Assembly (NCBI GenBank): GCA_039029935.1
Contig: JBCCFC010000192.1
Location: forward strand, 1 to 14,325
DNA length: 14,325 nucleotides
Direction: 5' to 3'
Source: G039029935 sp039029935
Lineage (GTDB): Bacteria; Chloroflexota; Anaerolineae; Caldilineales; Caldilineaceae
The position numbers and the translations under genes were made by a program. Positions 7,921-14,198 of this stretch are shown in pieces; position 1 is the stretch's first letter; the number at the start of each line of letters is the position of its first letter. The notes below the pieces were generated by a model that was not told where the DNA came from, did no database searches, and saw nothing but the letters and a program-made list of their open reading frames with translations.

Positions 7921-7962
7921 GGGAAGAGTGAATAGGGAAGAGTGAATAGGGAAGAGTGAATA
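7921..7962 (+). repeat. 14-nt tandem repeat supplying a ribosome-binding site
   Basis: Three perfect copies of GGGAAGAGTGAATA (7921-7934, 7935-7948, 7949-7962) are followed by a decayed fourth that begins GTGAAGAA. The purine-rich GGGAAGAG of the third copy is a Shine-Dalgarno-like sequence 6 nt before the GTG start at 7963. Each unit also carries a GTG, and the first two GTGs open a five-codon frame ending in TGA. Confidence 0.85.
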
Positions 7963-8802
7963 GTGAAGAAGCGACAATTCGGTGTACATTTGATGGTATG
8001 GAGTGGGAATGTAGGGGCGGAGGAACTGGCTCTCTTTCCACAGATTAAGGCGATGGGGTATGATGGCGTGGAGATTCCAATTTTTGCGCCAGAGGCAATT
8101 GATGTGCCTAAAGTGAAAACTGCATTGGCCGCAAGCGGGTTGGTCTGCACAACTTCGACGGCGATGGCTGGTGGGCTGAGTCTGATTGATGCCGATGTGC
8201 AGGCAGATAGCATCGAATGGCTGCAATCTGTCGTGCAAGTAGCGGCAGCATTGGGGTCTACTGTGCTTTGTGGCCCCATGCCTGTGCCAGTGGGTGAGTT
8301 GCGTGGGCGTGGCTATACGCAAGCCGAGTGGGACACCTGTGTGCAGTCGCTCAGAGCCGTGGGGAATGTGGCTGAAAGTGAAGGCGTATCATTGGCACTT
8401 GAACCGCTCAATCGCTTTGAGACATTTATGTTTAATACCACCGATGACGGCATTCGTCTTTGTGAGGAGGTAGATAGCCCAGCGGTGGGGTTGTTGCTTG
8501 ATACATTCCACATGCATATGGAAGAGAAATCGACAACCGATGCCATTCGTCGTGCCGGACACCACATCAAACATTTTCATTGTAGCGAGAATGATCGGGG
8601 GACAGTTGGAACGGGGCAAGTGCCTTGGACAGGTGTCTTTCAAGCATTGGATGATATTGACTATCATGATTGGCTTGTGGTTGAGTCGTTTAATGCCGTT
8701 ATTCCTGAGTTGGCGGGGGCGACGTGTATTTGGCGTCCGTTGGCTGAGAGTCCGTATGCATTGGCTCAGGATAGCTTGAGATTTATAGAGCAAGCGATGT
8801 GA
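7963..8802 (+). CDS. D-tagatose 3-epimerase family sugar epimerase
   Basis: TIM-barrel enzyme of the xylose-isomerase-like/AP-endonuclease-2 superfamily, 279 residues, expected to epimerise a ketose at C3. Glu147, Asp180, His206 and Glu241 fit the metal ligands. Glu153, His183 and Arg212 fit the substrate-contact residues. As I recall the Pseudomonas cichorii D-tagatose 3-epimerase numbering (152, 185, 211, 246 and 158, 188, 217), all seven sit at a constant offset of 5. The segments EPLNRFE, LLDTFHMHMEEK and HFHCSENDRG are characteristic. The GTG start at 7963 keeps the first beta strand (QFGVHLMVWSG); the later ATG at 7993 would lose it. The start lies in the degenerate end of a tandem repeat. 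Context, directly after sugar permeases, suggests it acts on the imported sugar or a derivative. Exact substrate unknown. Confidence 0.88.
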   Translation: MKKRQFGVHLMVWSGNVGAEELALFPQIKAMGYDGVEIPIFAPEAIDVPKVKTALAASGLVCTTSTAMAGGLSLIDADVQADSIEWLQSVVQVAAALGSTVLCGPMPVPVGELRGRGYTQAEWDTCVQSLRAVGNVAESEGVSLALEPLNRFETFMFNTTDDGIRLCEEVDSPAVGLLLDTFHMHMEEKSTTDAIRRAGHHIKHFHCSENDRGTVGTGQVPWTGVFQALDDIDYHDWLVVESFNAVIPELAGATCIWRPLAESPYALAQDSLRFIEQAM

Positions 8803-8816
8803 ATCAAATGATGGCT

Positions 8817-8858
8817 CACCGAAAAGCCCATCGAATCGGGTGCCCTTTGGGCGCGGTG
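8817..8858. repeat. small intergenic stem-loop cluster
   Basis: CACCG (8817-8821) can pair with CGGTG (8854-8858), enclosing GCCC-TTT-GGGC (8842-8852). There is no U tract, so it is at best a factor-dependent terminator or 3'-end structure for the epimerase transcript. Confidence 0.3.
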
Positions 8859-8870
8859 TCTATTACAGGA

Positions 8871-8888
8871 AGTGTACTGAAGTACACT
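8871..8888. promoter_or_regulatory. perfect 18-bp palindrome, candidate operator
   Basis: AGTGTACT-GA-AGTACACT is a perfect 8+2+8 palindrome in the 168-nt gap before the amidohydrolase gene, 83 bp before its ATG. As RNA it would be a 7-bp stem with a UGAA loop. Its dyad form and position suggest a dimeric regulator site controlling an internal promoter. I do not see a convincing -35/-10 pair beside it. Confidence 0.5.
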
Positions 8889-8970
8889 GGGATAAGTAGA
8901 TTAAGAATGCAAGCGTATCATCATTCACAAAGCAGATGGTTCAACAGAAATTCGGGAGAAAACCAATACT

Positions 8971-9972
8971 ATGTTCTCACTTGACGTACACTGCCACTTT
9001 TTTCCACAGGCGTTTCTCGACGCAGCGCGCAAACCCAATTCGCTCCAAGCGAGCATTGAACTGCGTGACGACGGCCAAGAGCATCTCATCTGTGCGGGCA
9101 ACTTTGACCACCCGTTGACACCAGATTTTTACGCTGCCGAGCAGATGATTGCGGATATGGACCGTACGGGTGTCACCATGTCCGCCATCACCTCGGCGCC
9201 GCCCACGCTCTCCTATTGGGCAGAACCCGATGCCGCGCGTGAGTTGGCTTCACGGCTGAACGAGAGCATTGCCGAACGTGTCCAGCAACATCCAGACCGT
9301 TTTCTGGGCTTGGCGGCGGTTCCCTTTCAGGACATTGATGCATCCATTGTTGAGGCCAAACGCGCCGTCAATGAGTTAGGACTGCATGGTTTTCAGATCG
9401 GCTCCAATGTCGGCGGTAAAAACCTAGACCATCCTGACTTCTTCCCCTTCTTTGAGACGGTTGCCGAACTGGATGTCCCGCTCTTTGTCCATCCCTACAT
9501 TCCCGCTGGTGTCGAGCGTATGCAGGACTACTACCTACACAATCTCATTGGCATGGTCGGTGAGACCGGACTAGCGATTGCCACCTTTATCTATGGTGGT
9601 GTGCTTGAACGGCTTCCTTCACTCAAGGTTATCTTTGCCCATGCTGGCGGCGTCTTCCCCTACATTGTCGGACGTATGGATCACGGCTATAAAGTGCGCA
9701 CCGAAGAATGCACCAAGGCCATTCCCAATCCACCCAGCCACTACATGCAACAGATTTATTTTGACTGTATGTCCTTCAATCCCCGTGCCTTGCGCTATCT
9801 TGTCGATATGGTTGGTGCCGACCATGTATTGGTGGGTAGCGATTATCCTTTTGATATGGGGCCGATTGGTGGACCTGTCAAGGAGGTCCAGTCGAACCCC
9901 TATTTGAGTGATGATGAGAAGGCGCAGATTTGTGGAATGACCGCCGCTAGCCTGTTTAGATTAGAGATATAG
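8971..9972 (+). CDS. amidohydrolase family 2, ACMSD/decarboxylase-like
   Basis: TIM-barrel metal enzyme of the amidohydrolase-2 group, which includes 2-amino-3-carboxymuconate-6-semialdehyde decarboxylase (ACMSD), hydroxybenzoate decarboxylases and lactonases; 333 residues. The metal-site residues visible are the N-terminal HxH (His7, His9), His174 (VHPYIP), His224 (AHAGG) and Asp291 (VGSDYPFDMGP), in the order and spacing of ACMSD. The reaction could be non-oxidative decarboxylation or lactone hydrolysis; the sugar-catabolic context makes hydrolysis or carbon-carbon cleavage of a sugar-derived acid plausible but unproven. GGGAG lies about 12 nt before the ATG, a rather long spacing. The preceding 168-nt gap with a palindrome may mark a separate transcription start. 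Confidence 0.85.
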   Translation: MFSLDVHCHFFPQAFLDAARKPNSLQASIELRDDGQEHLICAGNFDHPLTPDFYAAEQMIADMDRTGVTMSAITSAPPTLSYWAEPDAARELASRLNESIAERVQQHPDRFLGLAAVPFQDIDASIVEAKRAVNELGLHGFQIGSNVGGKNLDHPDFFPFFETVAELDVPLFVHPYIPAGVERMQDYYLHNLIGMVGETGLAIATFIYGGVLERLPSLKVIFAHAGGVFPYIVGRMDHGYKVRTEECTKAIPNPPSHYMQQIYFDCMSFNPRALRYLVDMVGADHVLVGSDYPFDMGPIGGPVKEVQSNPYLSDDEKAQICGMTAASLFRLEI

Positions 9973-10010
9973 ATACATATTTGACCAATGGAAGAGGAGT
10001 AACCAGACAC

Positions 10011-10901
10011 ATGTCTACCATACAGTATGAATTCGGCGTCGTTGCCGACGAAATCGACCAAGACTTTGAGCGCGCCTGTCGCATTGCAGCAGATGAGGGG
10101 ATGCGCTATGTGGAACTGCACAACCTGTGGAACAAGCCTGTGCATGAACTCAGTGATGATGAGTTGAATAAGGCACACAACATAGTCAAAGAACATGACC
10201 TACGCACCCACCTTGTCTGTGGCATGTTTTTTCGTCCATTTTCACTTGGCGATGTTGCGTTAGAGACGATGCAAGATCATCCGCGTTTCAAAGAGCATAT
10301 GACACGGATGGAACGCTTTATCGAGATTGCCCACAAATTTGACGCCCCCAACATTCGCACCTTTGGCTTTACACGCGATGTCGGTGGCGCAAACCCATCC
10401 CCGCGTTCAGCCGATGGGGGCGGGATGAGTGAGGAGACGCTGGCAAAGATCGCCAAGGGCATGAAGATTGCCTGTGAGCGGCTGCAACCCGAAGGGCTGA
10501 CACTGGCTCTAGAAAATGCGCGGTCGCTCTATGCCAACACGGGTGGAAATATGCGCCGTGTGCTTGATGCCGTTAACATGCCCAACCTCAAGATTATCTG
10601 GGACCCTGCCAATGCGTTTGTGGCGGGTGAAGACCCCGCAGCAGGGTACGAACAGGTCAAAGGACACATTGTCGATATCCATTGCAAGGATGCCATTGTT
10701 GCCGATGATGCGACAGGGTTGACCGCATGGGCGCGTATCGGTGATGGCAGCACCGATTGGGCGGCACATCTCCAGCTTTTGCAGGGCGAACCCGTCAACA
10801 CCTATACCATCGAAACCCACTGGAAAGTCGAGGGGCAGGACCGCGCGGAAAACACACGGCAAACCTTTGCCGGCCTCAAAGAATTGATTGCAGGCTTATA
10901 A
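10011..10901 (+). CDS. sugar phosphate isomerase/epimerase family TIM-barrel enzyme
   Basis: Second xylose-isomerase-like TIM barrel of the cluster, 296 residues and clearly different from the epimerase at 7963. Likely metal ligands are Glu168 (LALEN), Asp198 (IIWDPANAF), His224 (DIHCKD) and Glu268 (YTIETHW). Members act as sugar isomerases, epimerases or keto-sugar dehydratases/lyases, and the specific reaction cannot be read here. The start at 10011 is chosen because GAGGAG (9994-9999) lies 11 nt upstream and the fold begins at once; the frame extends further upstream, but that alternative start has no comparable site. It is separated from the amidohydrolase by 38 nt and from the oxidoreductase by 14 nt, consistent with one operon. 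Confidence 0.88.
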   Translation: MSTIQYEFGVVADEIDQDFERACRIAADEGMRYVELHNLWNKPVHELSDDELNKAHNIVKEHDLRTHLVCGMFFRPFSLGDVALETMQDHPRFKEHMTRMERFIEIAHKFDAPNIRTFGFTRDVGGANPSPRSADGGGMSEETLAKIAKGMKIACERLQPEGLTLALENARSLYANTGGNMRRVLDAVNMPNLKIIWDPANAFVAGEDPAAGYEQVKGHIVDIHCKDAIVADDATGLTAWARIGDGSTDWAAHLQLLQGEPVNTYTIETHWKVEGQDRAENTRQTFAGLKELIAGL

Positions 10902-10915
10902 AAAGGACAAAACTC

Positions 10916-11923
10916 ATGACAACCAAAGTCGCATTTATCGGGGCGGGCAATCGCTCTGTTTCACACATGACCGCACTGACAAGTATTCCTGATGTGGATG
11001 TTGTTGGCATCGCCGACCTTGACATTTCCCGCGCAGAAGAAGCACAGCAGCGTGCCAACGACCGGATTGGTACATCATCTATTCAGGCACAGAACTTCAC
11101 CAAGTGGCAAGAGATGGTGGACGCTACCGACCCCGACTGCATCTACCTCTGTCTTCCACCTTTTGTGCATGGTAATTTAGACCATGAACTCATTGATGTG
11201 GGCAAACCGATTCTCTTTGAAAAACCTGTCGGGTTAGACATGACGGTCGTCAAAGAAATTGGCGATCATATTCGACAGAAAGGCATTGTCAACGCCGCAG
11301 GCTATCAAAAACGCTATAGTTCAGCGGTTCGCTATGCTGTAGACAAGCTGGATGGCGTCAACATCGGTATGGCAATCACGATTCGACTGAGTAGCCTGCC
11401 AGGGCAACCTTGGTGGCGTGTGCAATCACAGTCGGGTGGTATGTTGACCGAACAGCATACCCATGCTGTTGATCTGATGCGCGTCCTCTGCGGCGAAATC
11501 GTCTCTGCCTATGCCGTCGGTGCTACCCAGTTTTCAGGTGATGTGCCAAACCTTGACATTTTTGATATGAACGCCTGTACCGTACGCTTTGCCAATGGCG
11601 CACCAGGTATCATCGGCAACTCCTGCGCCGCACCCGCCGGAGCTACCGTCTTCCCACCGCACTTGGTTCACGTGGTTGCACCGGACATGGTATTGAGCGT
11701 CAATGAGAAAAAGACAACCATTCAACATACAGGTCAAGATGCAGAAGAAGTTGAGCGTGCGGAAGACGACAACTATCTCATGAACTTGGCCTTTATCAAT
11801 GGGGTACGTTCTGGGCGTCAGGACGGCATTCTCTGTGATTTTGACGATGCGGCGCAGACATTGGCTGTGACATTGGCTTGTCAGCAGTCTGCGGAAAGTG
11901 GGCAACCCGTTGAACTGCACTAG
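10916..11923 (+). CDS. Gfo/Idh/MocA family NAD(P)-dependent oxidoreductase
   Basis: Sugar or cyclitol dehydrogenase, 335 residues. The Rossmann fold starts at residue 4, with the nucleotide loop FIGAGNRS (7-14). The family lysine motif EKP is at 102-104, and GYQKRY (129-134) follows. The second domain carries TEQHTHAVD (178-186), matching the catalytic-helix region with a His and an Asp. The start at 10916 has AAGGA 8 nt upstream; an in-frame extension back to 10757 would overlap the epimerase gene and lies before the natural beta strand, so it is rejected. In this setting it probably oxidises or reduces a hydroxyl/keto group of the imported sugar, feeding the TIM-barrel enzymes. It is the last gene of the + strand cluster and converges with the DUF3179 gene across 25 nt without a clear terminator. 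Confidence 0.9.
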   Translation: MTTKVAFIGAGNRSVSHMTALTSIPDVDVVGIADLDISRAEEAQQRANDRIGTSSIQAQNFTKWQEMVDATDPDCIYLCLPPFVHGNLDHELIDVGKPILFEKPVGLDMTVVKEIGDHIRQKGIVNAAGYQKRYSSAVRYAVDKLDGVNIGMAITIRLSSLPGQPWWRVQSQSGGMLTEQHTHAVDLMRVLCGEIVSAYAVGATQFSGDVPNLDIFDMNACTVRFANGAPGIIGNSCAAPAGATVFPPHLVHVVAPDMVLSVNEKKTTIQHTGQDAEEVERAEDDNYLMNLAFINGVRSGRQDGILCDFDDAAQTLAVTLACQQSAESGQPVELH

Positions 11924-11948
11924 AACAATCTATCCCCTCATTTACAAC

Positions 11949-13073
11949 CTAACGCACCCGCCCCACAATCTCCGTATCTGGATAAAAATCCCACCATGCC
12001 CAGTCAAACGAGGTAAAGCTGGGTGCGGCCTGTAAGGTTTCCCCTGTCAGCGGCCCCTCAACGGCCAATCCTATCAATGGGTCCCAGCGGCTTTCTGTCT
12101 CCGCATCAACCAACTGACCTGTTTCTCCATCAATAGCAAAGGTCAACACCTGATGATCCACCTGCCGGAAATAGGCGCGATAATCCTGCTCCTGCGCCCA
12201 CAGCACGACGGGGCTATCCCCAACAGTATCATTGAGGACACCTTCATGTACAACTGTTCTGAAATTAAACGCTTTGGCTGTGTCTTGTGAAGATGGGGTT
12301 CCCAGCACAATCCCAATGACAAATCCATCACGGAAGCTCTGCCCTGTAAACACTCGATCCAAATCATTGATCATCACAAATGTATGTGGATAGCTTGCCT
12401 GCCACCGTTCCCATGAGACGATTTGTACCGGAAACAATGTTAGTTCTGTACCCACCAGTGGACCTTCTAGTGCCTCACCAATCGGCTGTGACCATACGGA
12501 CATCGTTTGGTGGTCCCACCATGTCATGGCCTGCTTATACAACGCTCCGGCATTGCCAAAGATTAATGGCGTTTCACCTACACGATTTTCGCCTCCACTA
12601 TTTTTATCTGCACTGGCAATAATTGGTCGGACATGAACCATGCCCGTATAACAAATCGGTCACCACGTTACCAAGATGGGTAGCCCTGCCAGCTCATCGT
12701 TGACCATCTCGCGATGACGCAACACTGAGACAGGATACGCCTTGGCCTCGCCATCCAACTCAATGCCCATAACCAATTCATCAGGGTCCAGTTCCGCATC
12801 TGCCGCGTTGACAAATTGAGGAGCGTACACAGGACGGATGCCATCAAAGTCAATCAACTGGCTAAAGCCACGCATGATCTCGCGCTGTTCTTCACGTGAC
12901 ACTTGAGGGACCGCAATCGCTGGCAGTGGTGTTGGTGTCGGTCGCAGGTCCGCAGGGCTTAACACAATGGACCGCTCGGTAGGCTTTATTATCGGTAAAT
13001 CGGCGATGACGGTTGCACAGGCTGATAAAATGAGCAGGATGGTAAGCCCACCCAGAATATGTTTGGTTTGCAT
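11949..13073 (-). CDS. DUF3179 lipoprotein, candidate selenoprotein with in-frame TGA (UPIC motif)
   Basis: One frame of 374 residues, interrupted only by TGA at 12660-12662 (codon 138). A lipoprotein signal with lipobox LSAC (Cys19) is followed by a Pro/Thr-rich linker (about 40-58). The DUF3179 core then begins: LDGEAKAYPVSVL (106-118), MVND, LPILVTW, then TGA, then PICYTG. The family normally has CPxC here, so the TGA replaces the first Cys and leaves Cys141, giving a U-x-x-C redox motif. Downstream family stretches (FGNAGALY, QTMSVWSQPIGEALEGPLVG) continue in frame, and the total length is normal. A SECIS-like hairpin follows the TGA. AAAGGAGG lies 5-6 nt before the ATG. DUF3179 function is unknown to me; a membrane-anchored thiol/selenol redox or metal role is inference. 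The alternative is a nonsense mutation. Sec insertion would need selA, selB, selC and selD elsewhere. Confidence 0.85.
12628..12646 (-). promoter_or_regulatory. candidate bacterial SECIS hairpin
   Basis: On the mRNA, CGGGCAUG pairs with CAUGUCCG (8 bp, one G-U) around the 3-nt loop GUU. The stem starts 13 nt after the UGA and the loop lies at 22-24 nt after it. Bacterial SECIS models known to me ask for an apical loop about 16-37 nt downstream of UGA with a G among its first two bases; both hold. The E. coli fdhF element also has GU in the loop. The stem is within the coding sequence, so it also encodes TGMVHVR. Confidence 0.72.
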
Positions 13074-13090
13074 GAAAACCTCCTTTCATG
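13071..13090 (-). promoter_or_regulatory. start-site hairpin: SD in loop, AUG in stem
   Basis: The mRNA reads CAUGAAA-GGAGGU-UUUCAUG: a perfect 7-bp inverted repeat whose 3' arm contains the start codon and whose 6-nt loop is the Shine-Dalgarno core. Such a structure would partly hide the AUG while exposing the SD, so translation could respond to temperature, a protein or an RNA. The stem is AU-rich and modest in strength. Confidence 0.5.
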
Positions 13091-13109
13091 ATTATGTTAG
13101 AGGATATGA

Positions 13110-13137
13110 AGTATGAGGAGCGACGCGACTGAACCAA
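13110..13137 (-). promoter_or_regulatory. weak candidate promoter for the DUF3179 gene
   Basis: On the minus strand, TTGGTT (13132-13137) and CATACT (13110-13115) are separated by 16 bp, between the terminator and the start-site hairpin. The match is poor, but a promoter is expected here because the upstream terminator should stop transcription from the rraA-like gene. Confidence 0.25.
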
Positions 13138-13165
13138 TCTAACAAGCGGGTATTGCATCTGCAAC

Positions 13166-13214
13166 AAAAAAGGGTCAAAGGGTTGAATATTGCGCATTCA
13201 ACCCTTTGACCCTT
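13166..13214 (-). terminator. strong intrinsic terminator after the rraA-like gene
   Basis: The arms 13170-13188 and 13196-13214 are perfectly complementary over 19 bp with a 7-nt loop. On the minus strand the stem is followed by a run of six U (the A run at 13166-13171). On the plus strand no U tract follows, so termination is directional. It would isolate the DUF3179 gene from transcription entering from the right. Confidence 0.88.
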
Positions 13215-13296
13215 CAAAACGTCAACCGCGCTTATCTGATTGACATTCAAGCTACCATAGGCTAGTTACCCAAATATGTGATTGTGAGTACGTCGA

Positions 13297-13469
13297 GGTT
13301 AGTAGGTCAGTAGGTCAGTGGGTCAGTAGGTCAGTGGGTCAGTGGGTCAGTGGGTCAGTGGGTCAGTGAGTCAGTAGGTCAATACCGACCCACCGAATAC
13401 CGACTTACCGACCCACCGACTTACCGACCCACTGAATACCGACTTACCGACTCACCGAATACCGACCTA
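13297..13469 (-). repeat. symmetric 11+11-unit repeat, giant imperfect hairpin
   Basis: On the + strand, 11 consecutive 8-nt units of the GGTCAGTG type (13297-13384) are followed by 11 units of 7-8 nt of the CCGACTTA / CCGAATA type (13385-13469). The second half is approximately the reverse complement of the first. In minus-strand RNA, G-U pairs replace what would be A-C mismatches on the plus strand, so the rraA transcript can fold it. Its last unit supplies the TAG stop of the rraA-like gene. The gene-free stretch 13074-13466 otherwise holds the terminator, a weak promoter and the start-site hairpin; I see nothing clear in 13215-13296. Confidence 0.85.
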
Positions 13470-14198
13470 CTTCTCCTCACCCGCCGCATATGATTGTCCA
13501 CCAAAGATAGCGCGCAACTCTGCCGCAGAGGTGGCCGCTTGCAGTTTGCCAATGCGGTCGCCCTCTTCATCGCGCAAAGCGCGCACAAGTTCAAGCACCT
13601 TGCTCGCTTTGTCGGCTGGGAATTTACAAGCCCCATTTTCATCCATATGGATCAACTCACCAGGCGCGACATCCATGCCTGCAACGCTGACAGGCACGTT
13701 GACCGCATGAACCGCCTGTGCGCCATGCCCTGGGGTGATGCCACTAAGCATATACTGGAAGCCCATTTCGCGCACTTCGTCAATATCCCGTGACGGACCG
13801 TTTGATATTAGCCCGACACAGCCGATAGCCTTCATCGCAGAAACCATGTTGCCACCTGCAAGACCCACTTTGCCTGCAATTTCTGGTGGGAAATCCTGTT
13901 GTAGCACAAGAACAGTCGGCTTGGGCATGGCATCCAACGCATCGAGTACATCCATAAAGCTCAGTCGTTTGAAGTTGGGGTCAGGCAACCCATACACACA
14001 GGTGACAGCATAACCAACCAGCGGTCCCAGTTCGGGATACATGGGGCGAATGGTCTGATCGGTATACCAGTTCATGGTCCAAGGATTATATAGCCCCAAA
14101 CAAAGTGGGCTTTCTGGATAGGTAGCAACGACATTGGTAATGGATGGTGTGTCAAATTCTTTGAGTGCTTCTAATATTTCTGGTGTTGTTTGTGACAT
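13467..14198 (-). CDS. RraA-like / HMG-CHA aldolase family protein
   Basis: Member of the RraA/dimethylmenaquinone-methyltransferase-like superfamily, 243 residues, the size of the aldolase branch (4-hydroxy-4-methyl-2-oxoglutarate / 4-carboxy-4-hydroxy-2-oxoadipate aldolase and relatives) and longer than the E. coli RNase E regulator. It opens with TPEILEALKEFDTPSITN. GGN is at 115-117, the paired Arg137-Asp138 of the active site in SNGPSRD, and GMDVAPGELIHMDENG at 174-189. The residue before the Gly, often Asp (DGxxRD), is Asn133 here. Activity would be divalent-metal-dependent retro-aldol cleavage or oxaloacetate decarboxylation yielding pyruvate; the substrate is unknown. The start at 14198 begins at the conserved helix; an in-frame ATG at 14249 adds 17 non-conserved residues without a good ribosome-binding site. 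Both possible starts have only weak Shine-Dalgarno matches. Confidence 0.82.
   Translation of the reverse strand: MSQTTPEILEALKEFDTPSITNVVATYPESPLCLGLYNPWTMNWYTDQTIRPMYPELGPLVGYAVTCVYGLPDPNFKRLSFMDVLDALDAMPKPTVLVLQQDFPPEIAGKVGLAGGNMVSAMKAIGCVGLISNGPSRDIDEVREMGFQYMLSGITPGHGAQAVHAVNVPVSVAGMDVAPGELIHMDENGACKFPADKASKVLELVRALRDEEGDRIGKLQAATSAAELRAIFGGQSYAAGEEK

Noticed and set aside
8803..8970. tRNA or other structural RNA gene in the gap
   Set aside because: I found short stems and a palindrome but no cloverleaf, TPsiC-like motif or CCA end.
9981..10010. TTG start ten codons upstream for the second epimerase
   Set aside because: The GAGGAG sequence lies inside this extension and is correctly placed for the ATG at 10011; the extra residues are not family-like.
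10757..10915. N-terminal extension of the Gfo/Idh/MocA protein
   Set aside because: It would overlap the preceding epimerase gene by 145 bases, and the family fold starts right after the ATG at 10916, which has its own SD.
11949..12641. Separate gene starting at ATG 12641, downstream of the TGA
   Set aside because: The frame is continuous through the TGA, there is no SD before this ATG, and the piece would lack the signal peptide and the CxxC-equivalent motif. It is the C-terminal part of one DUF3179 protein.
12660..13073. Pseudogene or recoded genetic code (UGA = Trp) as the explanation of the TGA
   Set aside because: The gene is otherwise intact, and TGG encodes Trp directly before the TGA. 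Other genes here end in TGA, and the family residue at this site is Cys, not Trp. A recent nonsense mutation remains possible but is less likely.
13166..13214. Terminator acting on plus-strand transcripts
   Set aside because: The stem is symmetric, but only the minus strand has a following U run; plus-strand sequence after the stem is CAAAACG.
13297..13469. CRISPR array
   Set aside because: Units are 7-8 nt with no unique spacers, and no cas genes are present; it is a tandem/palindromic simple repeat.
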